DNA of 11,659 nt. It comes from Parafannyhessea sp902761955. Its GTDB lineage: Bacteria > Actinomycetota > Coriobacteriia > Coriobacteriales > Atopobiaceae. The notes beneath the pieces were generated by a model, which did no database searches, was not told the DNA's origin, and saw only the letters and a program-made list of their open reading frames with translations. The position numbers and the translations under genes are program-made. Each line of letters starts with the position of its first letter. Position 1 is the stretch's first letter. Shown here one piece after another: positions 1 to 6,073 of the stretch. Location of the stretch: contig CACWMM010000046.1 of assembly GCA_902761955.1 (NCBI GenBank), positions 1 to 11,659 of the forward strand, given 5' to 3'.

Positions 1-1673
1 CGGAGCGTGCGTTTCTCGACGGTCAAGCCGGTATCATGGCAAGCACCCTTGCGCCGGGGATGGCGTGCCCGGTCTGCGGCTCGACGGAGCATCCGCACCT
101 TGCGGCGGTGTCGGCGGAGGTGCCCACGGAGGAGCAGGTCAAGGCTGCCAAGCAGGCGGCCGACGCCGCAAGGGAGAAGTTCCAGGAAGCCGCTGCACAG
201 GCGGCCGATGCCCGCGCGCGGTTCGACGCGTCGCAGGCGGAGCTGTCGCGCCTCATTGCGGAGACTGGGGGCGAGGATGCGCTTGCGAAGGGGCGCGCCA
301 CGCTGACGGAGCAACGAGAGGCGGCCAGGAACGAGGAGGCCGCCGCGAAGGCGGAGGTCGCCGCCCTGGAGGATGTGCGGAAGAGGCGCGATGCCGCTCG
401 CAAGAGGCTTGAGGACGCCGACCGGCGCGTGGAGGAGGCGAGGTCTTGCGGGGTCGCTGCGGACAAGGAGCTTGCCGCCGCGAAATCTGGGCTCGAGGAG
501 TTCTCCTCTGCACTGGGGGAGACGGACGTCGAGGCGGCACGCGCACGAAAGCGCGTGTGCGACGGTGCGCTGGACGCGGCGCTCAAGGCAGAGCGCGACG
601 CCCGTGCCCGCGTGGAAGCGGGTGCCGCTGCGTCGGCGGAAGCAGAGCGACTCGCGGGTGAGGTGGAGGATTTTCGGGCGAGGCGTGACGCGCGACGCGA
701 GTCGGTTGACGGCCTTGGGCGTGACGTCGCGTCCGCAACCGCGCGCGTACGCCAGATCGCGGCAGGCCTGAGCTTTGGAAGCGGGGCGGAGGCCAAGCGG
801 CAGCTCGACCAGACGGAGGCCGCACGCCGCGCCTTGGAGGAGGGCTCGACTTCCGCTCGTGACGCCTACGAAGAGGCCCGTCGCAGCGAGGCCGCCGCGG
901 AGGCGAGCCGGAAATCCGCGCAGGAGCGACTGGATGCGCTTCGGTCGCGAGGCCAGGTGGACGGGGAAGGCGCCGAGGCGGCCCTTGCCCGGGTCCGCGA
1001 GGAGCTCGACCGGCTCTTGGGGAGGCAGACCGTCCTGGCGTCGCGTAGGAGCTCGAACGCGGGGATGAGAAAGAGGCTCCGGCGCCTGGGCAAGCAAGCC
1101 CTCGAGGTGGCGGAGAGCTACGGGGAGGTGAGGTCGCTCGCCCAGACCGCGTCGGGACAGCTCTCGGGAAAGGAGCGCCTGAGCTTCGAGACCTACCTGC
1201 AGGCACGGTGGTTCGACCGCGTGATCCATGCCGCGAACCGCAGGCTCTCCGTCATGACGAACGGCAGGTTCGAGCTCGAGCGTCACCGCGGCCAGCAGAC
1301 GGGCACGGGTGGCTCGCAGTCCGGGCTCGAGCTAGACGTGCGTGACACGTTCACGGGCAAGCCGCGGCCGGCCTCGACGCTCTCGGGCGGCGAGTCGTTC
1401 AAGGCGTCGCTCTCTCTCGCGCTTGGCCTCTCGGACGTGGTGCAGGCCAGCGCCGGCGGGGTCCAGCTGGATGCGATGTTCGTGGACGAGGGCTTCGGCA
1501 CGCTTGACCAGGAGTCGCTCGAGCTTGCGGTCAGAACGCTCTCGGACCTCACCGGGTCGAACAAGCTCGTCGGCATCATCAGCCACGTCGAGGAGCTGCA
1601 GGAGTCCATCGGTCGCAAGATCGTGGTCGAGGCAGGACACGACGGGTCGAGCGTGCGCGTGGAGCTGGAGTAG
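1..1673 (+). CDS. sbcC: Exonuclease SbcC, C-terminal half (5' end outside window)
   Basis: SbcC is the ATPase subunit of the SbcCD (Rad50-Mre11 type) nuclease, which cleaves hairpins and processes DNA ends in the cytoplasm. The reading frame is open from base 3, and the residues before the first Met (ERAFLDGQAGI) fit the family, so the ATG at 36 is internal and the gene begins upstream. The visible part starts at the zinc-hook CPVC motif (66-77). A long Ala/Glu/Arg-rich coiled coil follows to about 1150, then the C-terminal ATPase lobe. That lobe carries the signature LSGGE (1380-1394), the Walker B Asp-Glu pair (1485-1490) in VDEGFGTLD, and a histidine switch in IISHVEEL. About 556 codons are visible, roughly half of a usual SbcC of about 1000 residues. 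Walker A and the first coiled-coil arm must lie upstream, as would sbcD in the usual order. It ends with TAG and no frame break is seen. Confidence 0.95.
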   Translation, partial: ERAFLDGQAGIMASTLAPGMACPVCGSTEHPHLAAVSAEVPTEEQVKAAKQAADAAREKFQEAAAQAADARARFDASQAELSRLIAETGGEDALAKGRATLTEQREAARNEEAAAKAEVAALEDVRKRRDAARKRLEDADRRVEEARSCGVAADKELAAAKSGLEEFSSALGETDVEAARARKRVCDGALDAALKAERDARARVEAGAAASAEAERLAGEVEDFRARRDARRESVDGLGRDVASATARVRQIAAGLSFGSGAEAKRQLDQTEAARRALEEGSTSARDAYEEARRSEAAAEASRKSAQERLDALRSRGQVDGEGAEAALARVREELDRLLGRQTVLASRRSSNAGMRKRLRRLGKQALEVAESYGEVRSLAQTASGQLSGKERLSFETYLQARWFDRVIHAANRRLSVMTNGRFELERHRGQQTGTGGSQSGLELDVRDTFTGKPRPASTLSGGESFKASLSLALGLSDVVQASAGGVQLDAMFVDEGFGTLDQESLELAVRTLSDLTGSNKLVGIISHVEELQESIGRKIVVEAGHDGSSVRVELE

Positions 1674-1782
1674 GACGCCGCAACCCCGCGTCCCTCTCTT
1701 GCGCTATCGTTTGTCCATGTGCCCACCTCACTAAGGACGGGCCCAGCTCACCTTACCCAGTGGCGCGACGCGTCCACAAGAC

Positions 1783-1788
1783 GAGGGG
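1783..1788 (+). promoter_or_regulatory. Ribosome binding site deciding the BMP-fusion start
   Basis: GAGGGG lies 10 nt before the ATG at 1799. The longer in-frame alternative, GTG at 1760, has no Shine-Dalgarno sequence, so 1799 is preferred. The 125-nt gap before this gene (1674-1798) shows no convincing promoter or hairpin terminator to me. Confidence 0.6.
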
Positions 1789-1798
1789 TGGTACCAAC

Positions 1799-3796
1799 AT
1801 GATCGAGGACTACAAGAAGGCCCTGCGCCAAGGCGAGCGCGACAGCAAGGCGGACGTTGCCGCCGGTCGCTACCCGCATCCGCCCGTGCTCGACGAACTC
1901 GTGCCCGGCAATCGCTCTTTTGGCCAGAAAAGCCTCGGCATCATGCAGATTCCTTTGGCCATGGTGGTGGGCACGCGCACCGCGGGCCGGCAGGACGCGT
2001 TCTCGCGCACGTTCATGCCCATGCTCGGTGTGCGCACGGAGTTCGCGACGAAGTGGTCGCACCTCTATGACGCGCAGATGGGCGAAGGCTTCCGCGATCC
2101 CGTGAAGGTGTACGAGTACCTGCATCGCTTCTACGTGGAGGAAGGCAACAAGAGGACGTCCGTCCTCAAGTACCTCGAGTCCCCCTCCATCGAGGCGGAC
2201 GTGATCAGAATCCTGCCCGAGGTGCGCCCCACGCCCGAGCGCGCGTCTGACGACGCCCCGGGCGAGAAGGGCGTGGCCCTAGCGGACGAGGACGAGGGCG
2301 TCGCGCCTGGCGTGGACCTCTACCGCGAGTTCCTCGAGTTCTGGAATGCGGTCCCGACCTACGACATCGAGTTCACGAAGCCTGGCTCCTACCGTAGGCT
2401 CGCGTCCCACCTCGGTCGCGACCTCGACTCGCCTTGGCCGGAAGACGCCGTCAGGCAGCTCCGCTCCACCTACCTCTTCTTCAGGTCCGTGTACCTGAAG
2501 GCCGGCGGCGCGCACCTCGACATCACGCCTGCGGACGCGATGCTCACCTATATGGACGTGTACGGGTCGAGCCGCATGCTCGAGACCCCGTCGCCCCTGC
2601 TCAGGACGAGGCTCGCCCGCATCTGGGCGGAGTTCGCGTCCAGTGGGCCGTCAAGCGCCCCCGTCCTTGTGGGCGAGCCCGTGAAGGAGTCCGGCGGTGC
2701 CATGTCCTTCCTCTCGGGAGGGAGCGGCTACACCAGTCAGCGACCCCTCGTCGCGGCCTTTGCCTATGCCGGCTCGCTCGAGGACGACTTCTGGGCGCGT
2801 GCGCATGACAGGGGCCGGCAGGAGCTCGAGAGACACTACGGCGGCATCGTGCGCACGCTCTCGTACGGGGGCTGCGAGAGCGAGGCTGCGTTCGCGGCTG
2901 CCGTGAGCGACGCCGCCTCCCAGGGTGCGGAGGTGTTCTTCTCGTGCTCGCCCGAGCTCATGGACGTGACGGTGCGAGCCGCGGCAGAGTTTCCCCACAC
3001 AAGCTTCCTCAACTGCTCGGTCAACCTCTCGCATGGCCTGGTCCGCTCCTATTACGGCCGCATGTACGAGGCGAAGTTCATTGCCGGCGCCCTTGCGGCG
3101 AGCCTGGCGGACAACCATGTCATCGCCTATCGGGTGAGCCTGCCCCCGTGCGGAGCCGTCCCGGAGGCGAACGCCTTCGCCGAGGGGGTCGCCATGGTCG
3201 ACCCCAAGGCAAAGGTGGTGCTGGAATGGACCGACCACGGCGTCAGTGGCATAGAGGATCTGGTGGAGAAGGGCATCACCATGATCTCCGGCACGGATGT
3301 CACCGCACCGTTTGACGACCCTCTTGCCCACGGCCTCTTCAAGGTGGTCGACGGCAAGGTCAGAAACATCGCCGTTCCCACGTGGAACTGGGGGCGCTAC
3401 TACCAGATCATCGTGGACAGCCTCCTCAAGGGGGAGCTACCCGGCATACTCACCCAGGACGGGGACGGTCTTCCTGCGGGTCCTCGCGCGGTGACGTACT
3501 GGTACGGCATGTCGTCGGGCGTGATCGACCTCATGCTCTCGCCGGAGCTGCCATACGGCTCCCGCAAGCTTGCGGGCGTCCTTCGGAGCGCCATCTCCTC
3601 CGGTGCCGTCGCACCGTTCGACGGCGAGCTCCTCGACCGCGACGGCATCGTGAGGTCGGGGGAGGCTGACCGGCTTACGAGCAACCAGATCGTGGGAATG
3701 GACTGGCTTGCACAGAACATCGAGGGGGACTTCCCCCAAGACCTGCGCCCCGCGCGCGTCGCGACGGCCGGGCTGGGGGTCGATGCCGATGTCTGA
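1799..3796 (+). CDS. ParB-like/BMP-domain fusion protein (BMP family ligand-binding protein, cytosolic)
   Basis: This 665-aa protein has two parts. Residues about 45-140 resemble the ParB N-terminal/sulfiredoxin fold. IPLAMVVGTR (51-60) corresponds to the first strand, and RDPVKVYEYLHRFYVEEGNKR (99-119) matches the 'PI.V...Y.ivdGerR' pattern, with GNKR in place of the usual GERR/GNHR. After a linker and a helical stretch (about 170-285), residues 316-550 form a BMP domain, the periplasmic-binding fold of PnrA-like nucleoside receptors. Typical segments are SYYGRMYEAKFIAGALAASL (417-436), the SGTD strand (497-500) and the C-terminal lobe to about 640. There is no signal peptide or lipobox, so it should be cytosolic and is unlikely to serve an ABC importer in the normal way. 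Its stop overlaps the next gene's start by 8 nt. A ligand-sensing regulatory role is my inference; a nucleoside or similar ligand is plausible because most known BMP proteins bind nucleosides. Confidence 0.85.
   Translation: MIEDYKKALRQGERDSKADVAAGRYPHPPVLDELVPGNRSFGQKSLGIMQIPLAMVVGTRTAGRQDAFSRTFMPMLGVRTEFATKWSHLYDAQMGEGFRDPVKVYEYLHRFYVEEGNKRTSVLKYLESPSIEADVIRILPEVRPTPERASDDAPGEKGVALADEDEGVAPGVDLYREFLEFWNAVPTYDIEFTKPGSYRRLASHLGRDLDSPWPEDAVRQLRSTYLFFRSVYLKAGGAHLDITPADAMLTYMDVYGSSRMLETPSPLLRTRLARIWAEFASSGPSSAPVLVGEPVKESGGAMSFLSGGSGYTSQRPLVAAFAYAGSLEDDFWARAHDRGRQELERHYGGIVRTLSYGGCESEAAFAAAVSDAASQGAEVFFSCSPELMDVTVRAAAEFPHTSFLNCSVNLSHGLVRSYYGRMYEAKFIAGALAASLADNHVIAYRVSLPPCGAVPEANAFAEGVAMVDPKAKVVLEWTDHGVSGIEDLVEKGITMISGTDVTAPFDDPLAHGLFKVVDGKVRNIAVPTWNWGRYYQIIVDSLLKGELPGILTQDGDGLPAGPRAVTYWYGMSSGVIDLMLSPELPYGSRKLAGVLRSAISSGAVAPFDGELLDRDGIVRSGEADRLTSNQIVGMDWLAQNIEGDFPQDLRPARVATAGLGVDADV
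3775..3779 (+). promoter_or_regulatory. Ribosome binding site deciding the metallophosphoesterase start
   Basis: GGGGG sits 9 nt before the ATG at 3789 but only 3 nt before the ATG at 3783, so 3789 is the better start. The site lies inside the end of the upstream gene, which suggests translational coupling. Confidence 0.5.
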
Positions 3797-4520
3797 GGCA
3801 ACGCTCAAGATACTCGCCATCGCGGACGTGGAGGAGCGCTCGCTGTGGAGCACGGGCGTCGACCAGCGCTTCAAGGACGTCGACCTCATGCTCGCGGCCG
3901 GGGACCTCGACGCGGACTACCTGGAGTACCTGGTCACCGTCATCAACAAGCCGCTGCTGTATGTGCACGGCAACCACGACGAGGGCTACGTGCACAAGGC
4001 GCCCCGCGGCTGCATCTGCGTGGACGATGCCGCTTACGTGTACCGCGGCCTTCGGGTGGTGGGGCTTGGCGGCTCCAGGCGCTACCGCGAGGGGACGTAC
4101 ATGTACACGGAGCGCCAGATGCGTCGGCGCGTCCGCAGGGTCTCCCGCCAGGTCCGGATGCTTGGTGGCTTCGACCTCCTGCTCGCGCACGCGCCGGCGC
4201 TCGGCGTCGGCGACATGGACGACATCCCGCATCGCGGCTTCGAGTCTCTCGGCGAGATGTGCGATCGCTGGCACCCGCAGTACCTGGTGCACGGGCACGT
4301 CCACAAGGGCTACTCCGCGGAGTTCGTGCGCGAGCACGCGCTGGCGGGCGGCACACGCTCGCTCAACGCGTTCGGGCACGTCACGTTCGAGGTCCGCGTG
4401 CCCCAGCTGTCGTATGGTTGGAAGCAGTCGGTCATCAACAGACACACGCTCAAGGTGAGCGACGAGCTCACCGTCCAGGAGGAGGGCGTCCTGGGCGCCG
4501 GGTGGTCGTACGGCCTCTGA
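3789..4520 (+). CDS. Metallophosphoesterase
   Basis: This 243-aa protein belongs to the calcineurin-like metallophosphoesterase superfamily, which hydrolyses phosphoesters with two metal ions. Visible motifs are IADVEE (11-16), AGDLD (37-41), the metal/phosphate-binding GNHDE (61-65), AHAP with H134, and GHVH (169-172). Motif I is normally D-x-H; here it reads D13-V-E15, so one metal ligand is Glu instead of His. The other motifs are intact, so an active enzyme is likely. Residues about 95-130 form a basic insert rich in Arg. No signal peptide or membrane helix is seen, so it should act in the cytosol. It starts inside the end of the BMP-fusion gene (8-nt overlap) and precedes the EamA transporter by 33 nt. 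The substrate is unknown; a nucleotide or other small phosphoester handled together with the BMP sensor is only a guess. Confidence 0.88.
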   Translation: MSEATLKILAIADVEERSLWSTGVDQRFKDVDLMLAAGDLDADYLEYLVTVINKPLLYVHGNHDEGYVHKAPRGCICVDDAAYVYRGLRVVGLGGSRRYREGTYMYTERQMRRRVRRVSRQVRMLGGFDLLLAHAPALGVGDMDDIPHRGFESLGEMCDRWHPQYLVHGHVHKGYSAEFVREHALAGGTRSLNAFGHVTFEVRVPQLSYGWKQSVINRHTLKVSDELTVQEEGVLGAGWSYGL

Positions 4521-4536
4521 TGGAGCCAGACGTGCC

Positions 4537-4544
4537 AGGGAAGG
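4537..4544 (+). promoter_or_regulatory. Ribosome binding site deciding the EamA start
   Basis: AGGGAAGG ends 9 nt before the ATG at 4554. It abuts the alternative ATG at 4545, leaving that codon with no usable spacing. The downstream start gives the N-terminus MWLMAAVGSALFAG, which begins directly with a membrane helix. Confidence 0.55.
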
Positions 4545-4553
4545 ATGGTTCAC

Positions 4554-5444
4554 ATGTGGCTCATGGCGGCAGTCGGCTCCGCGCTCTTCGCGGGCGTGAC
4601 GTCCATACTCGCAAAGCTCGGCATCAGGAAGACGGACTCCGACGTGGCCACGGCCATCAGGACCATCGTCGTGCTCGCGTTCTCGTGGCTCATGGCCCTC
4701 GTGACGGGGCAGGTCGGCGCCATCGGCACGCTCACGGCAAAGGCGTGGGCGTTTCTCGCCCTGTCGGGCGTCGCGACGGGCGCGAGCTGGATCTGCTACT
4801 TCAAGGCGCTTTCCATGGGCGACGTCAACAAGGTCGTCCCCATCGACAAGACGTCCTCCGTCCTCACGATACTTTTGGCAATCGTCCTGTTTGGCGAGGT
4901 GAACAACCTCGCGGTCAAGCTGCTGGGCTCCGTGGCCATCCTCGCGGGCACGCTCCTCATGGTCCAGCGCACGGGCGAGAAGAGCGCGGACGCCTCCGCT
5001 GCGGGGCATCCCCACAACGCGTACCTCGCCTATGCCGTGGCATCCGCCGTCTTCGCGGCGCTCACGTCGATCCTGGCGAAGGTCGGCATCGAGGGGGTGC
5101 CGTCGAACCTGGCAACGGCGGTGCGCACCTGCTTTGTCCTTGCGATGGCGTGGATCGTGGTCGGCATGCGCGGCAAGCTTCCGCAGGCGCGCCTGGACGC
5201 GCTCAACGCCCGCGAGTTCGCCTTCATCTGCCTGTCCGGCATCGCCACGGGCGCAAGCTGGCTGTGCTACTACTTCGCCATCCAGAACGGCCCCGTGAGC
5301 GTCGTCGTGCCCGTGGACAAGCTGTCCATCCTCGTGTCCATGGCGTTTGCGGCCGTGGTGTTCCACGAGCGCTACACGGCGCGCTCGCTCACGGGCCTCG
5401 CGCTCATCGCGACGGCGACCGTCGCCATGGCCGTATGGGCGTAG
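4554..5444 (+). CDS. EamA/DMT-family transporter
   Basis: This 296-aa inner-membrane protein of the drug/metabolite transporter superfamily has two EamA repeats and about ten predicted transmembrane helices. The two halves are still clearly alike: SALFAGVTSILAKLGI (9-24) against SAVFAALTSILAKVGI (164-179), and LSGVATGASWICY (70-82) against LSGIATGASWLCY (227-239). Each is followed by a VVP[IV]DK motif (94-99 and 251-256). By eye, 22 of 37 residues are identical in the first block and 20 of 37 in the second. Family members move small metabolites such as amino acids or other organic compounds, often outward. The substrate cannot be read from sequence. It follows the metallophosphoesterase in the same direction after 33 nt, so the two are probably co-transcribed. 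The longer start at 4545 is possible but has no spaced ribosome site. Confidence 0.9.
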   Translation: MWLMAAVGSALFAGVTSILAKLGIRKTDSDVATAIRTIVVLAFSWLMALVTGQVGAIGTLTAKAWAFLALSGVATGASWICYFKALSMGDVNKVVPIDKTSSVLTILLAIVLFGEVNNLAVKLLGSVAILAGTLLMVQRTGEKSADASAAGHPHNAYLAYAVASAVFAALTSILAKVGIEGVPSNLATAVRTCFVLAMAWIVVGMRGKLPQARLDALNAREFAFICLSGIATGASWLCYYFAIQNGPVSVVVPVDKLSILVSMAFAAVVFHERYTARSLTGLALIATATVAMAVWA

Positions 5445-5460
5445 CGCCTGCGCCAGGCGC
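5444..5460 (+). terminator. GC-rich hairpin at the end of the EamA gene (weak terminator candidate)
   Basis: A perfect 7-bp inverted repeat, GCGCCTG and CAGGCGC, encloses a 3-nt CGC loop and begins at the last base of the EamA stop codon. The sequence after it (CTGAGGACCC) has no T-tract, so it is not a standard intrinsic terminator. It may act as an mRNA 3'-end stabiliser or a pause site, or may be chance in GC-rich DNA. Confidence 0.35.
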
Positions 5461-5495
5461 CTGAGGACCCACGTCGGCCGAGGGTGATCTTCTGC

Positions 5496-5524
5496 TTGCA
5501 CTTTGTCCGATTTCGGATTAGCAT
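5496..5524 (+). promoter_or_regulatory. Promoter of the MarR-ABC exporter operon
   Basis: TTGCAC (5496-5501) and TAGCAT (5519-5524), separated by 17 bp, resemble sigma-70 type -35 and -10 boxes (3 of 6 and 4 of 6 consensus matches). Transcription would start near 5531. A palindrome occupies the spacer and a second lies just after the predicted start, as expected for a repressor-controlled promoter. The boxes are predicted by eye only. Confidence 0.5.
5506..5517. promoter_or_regulatory. MarR-type operator, copy 1
   Basis: TCCGATTTCGGA has 5-bp inverted arms and lies between the predicted -35 and -10 boxes. With its flanks it shares TGTCCGANTTCGGAT with copy 2, centred 30 bp downstream. A protein bound here would block RNA polymerase. 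The autoregulatory MarR encoded next is the obvious candidate. Confidence 0.6.
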
Positions 5525-5535
5525 GTCCTGAGCTG

Positions 5536-5547
5536 TCCGAATTCGGA
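5536..5547. promoter_or_regulatory. MarR-type operator, copy 2
   Basis: TCCGAATTCGGA is a perfect 12-bp palindrome, located about 5-17 bases after the predicted transcription start and ending 12 nt before the Shine-Dalgarno sequence. It matches copy 1 except at the central base pair. The 30-bp centre-to-centre distance is close to three helical turns, so two dimers could bind on the same face of the DNA. Confidence 0.65.
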
Positions 5548-5569
5548 TATACGTCGCACGGAGGGAAAG

Positions 5570-6073
5570 GTGTCATCACGACAGGAAGGGGGCACGCCCC
5601 AGGGCGACGTCCCCAGCGTCAGGACGATCGACTCCATCTTTCGCGAGTCAGACCGCCTGTACTACGAGGTGGCGCGTGGCTGCGGCCTCTCCAATGCCGC
5701 GTTCTGGTCGCTCGTCTCCATCGTCATCCGCGGCGGGGCCACCCAGGGCCAGATCGCGGAGGACACGGCGTACTCGCGCCAGACGGTGAACTCGGCCGTC
5801 AAGTCGCTCGAGTCGCGCGGCCTCGTCGCCATCGGCTTCGAGGAGGGAAGCCGCCGAAACAAGACGGTGTCCCTCACGGCGGAGGGCAAGGCGTTCTGCG
5901 CGCGCAACGTACGCCCCGCCATGGATGCGGAGGAGCGCGCGTTCGCCTCGCTGTCGCTTCGCGACCGCAGGGAGTTCGCCCGCCTCGTCCGCATCTACGT
6001 GGACGCGATCGACGTCGAGCTCGGCCGCGTCATGGAATCAAGGTCCAAGCAAAAGGAAGGGGGTGGCAGATGA
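5570..6073 (+). CDS. MarR-family transcriptional regulator
   Basis: This 167-aa protein has the winged helix-turn-helix layout of the MarR family, which represses efflux or stress genes and is released by small ligands. After a disordered N-terminus (1-18), residues 19-55 give the first dimerisation and ligand-pocket helices. GATQGQIAEDTAYSRQTVNS (56-75) spans the HTH with its recognition helix (about 69-82). EEGSRRNKTVSLT (91-103) forms the basic wing, and two C-terminal helices (about 112-155) complete the dimer interface. It starts at GTG, because the only Shine-Dalgarno sequence in place (GGAGGG, 5560-5565) lies 4 nt before it and no nearby ATG is in frame. It is the first gene of the exporter operon and its stop overlaps the ATG of the first ABC gene (ATGA). 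It most likely represses its own promoter through the twin palindromes upstream; the inducing ligand is unknown. Confidence 0.9.
   Translation: MSSRQEGGTPQGDVPSVRTIDSIFRESDRLYYEVARGCGLSNAAFWSLVSIVIRGGATQGQIAEDTAYSRQTVNSAVKSLESRGLVAIGFEEGSRRNKTVSLTAEGKAFCARNVRPAMDAEERAFASLSLRDRREFARLVRIYVDAIDVELGRVMESRSKQKEGGGR

Noticed and set aside
1674..1798. Promoter or terminator in the gap between sbcC and the BMP-fusion gene
   Set aside because: TTGTCC (1711-1716) and nearby AT-containing bases do not form a well-spaced -35/-10 pair, and no stem with a T-tract was found. I see only the ribosome site before 1799.
3845..5464. 539-codon open frame on the plus strand in a second frame
   Set aside because: It overlaps the metallophosphoesterase and EamA genes, which both match known families, and the translation is Arg/Gly/His-rich without motifs.
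3675..5579. 634-codon open frame on the minus strand
   Set aside because: It lies antisense to three plus-strand genes with clear motifs, is rich in His/Arg/Asp/Ala and shows no domain pattern. Long open antisense frames are expected in GC-rich coding DNA.
6070..6072. Longer start for the first ABC gene from 5503
   Set aside because: The upstream extension lies inside the MarR gene in another frame. The ATG at 6070 has a strong ribosome site at the right spacing and gives a normal exporter N-terminus.
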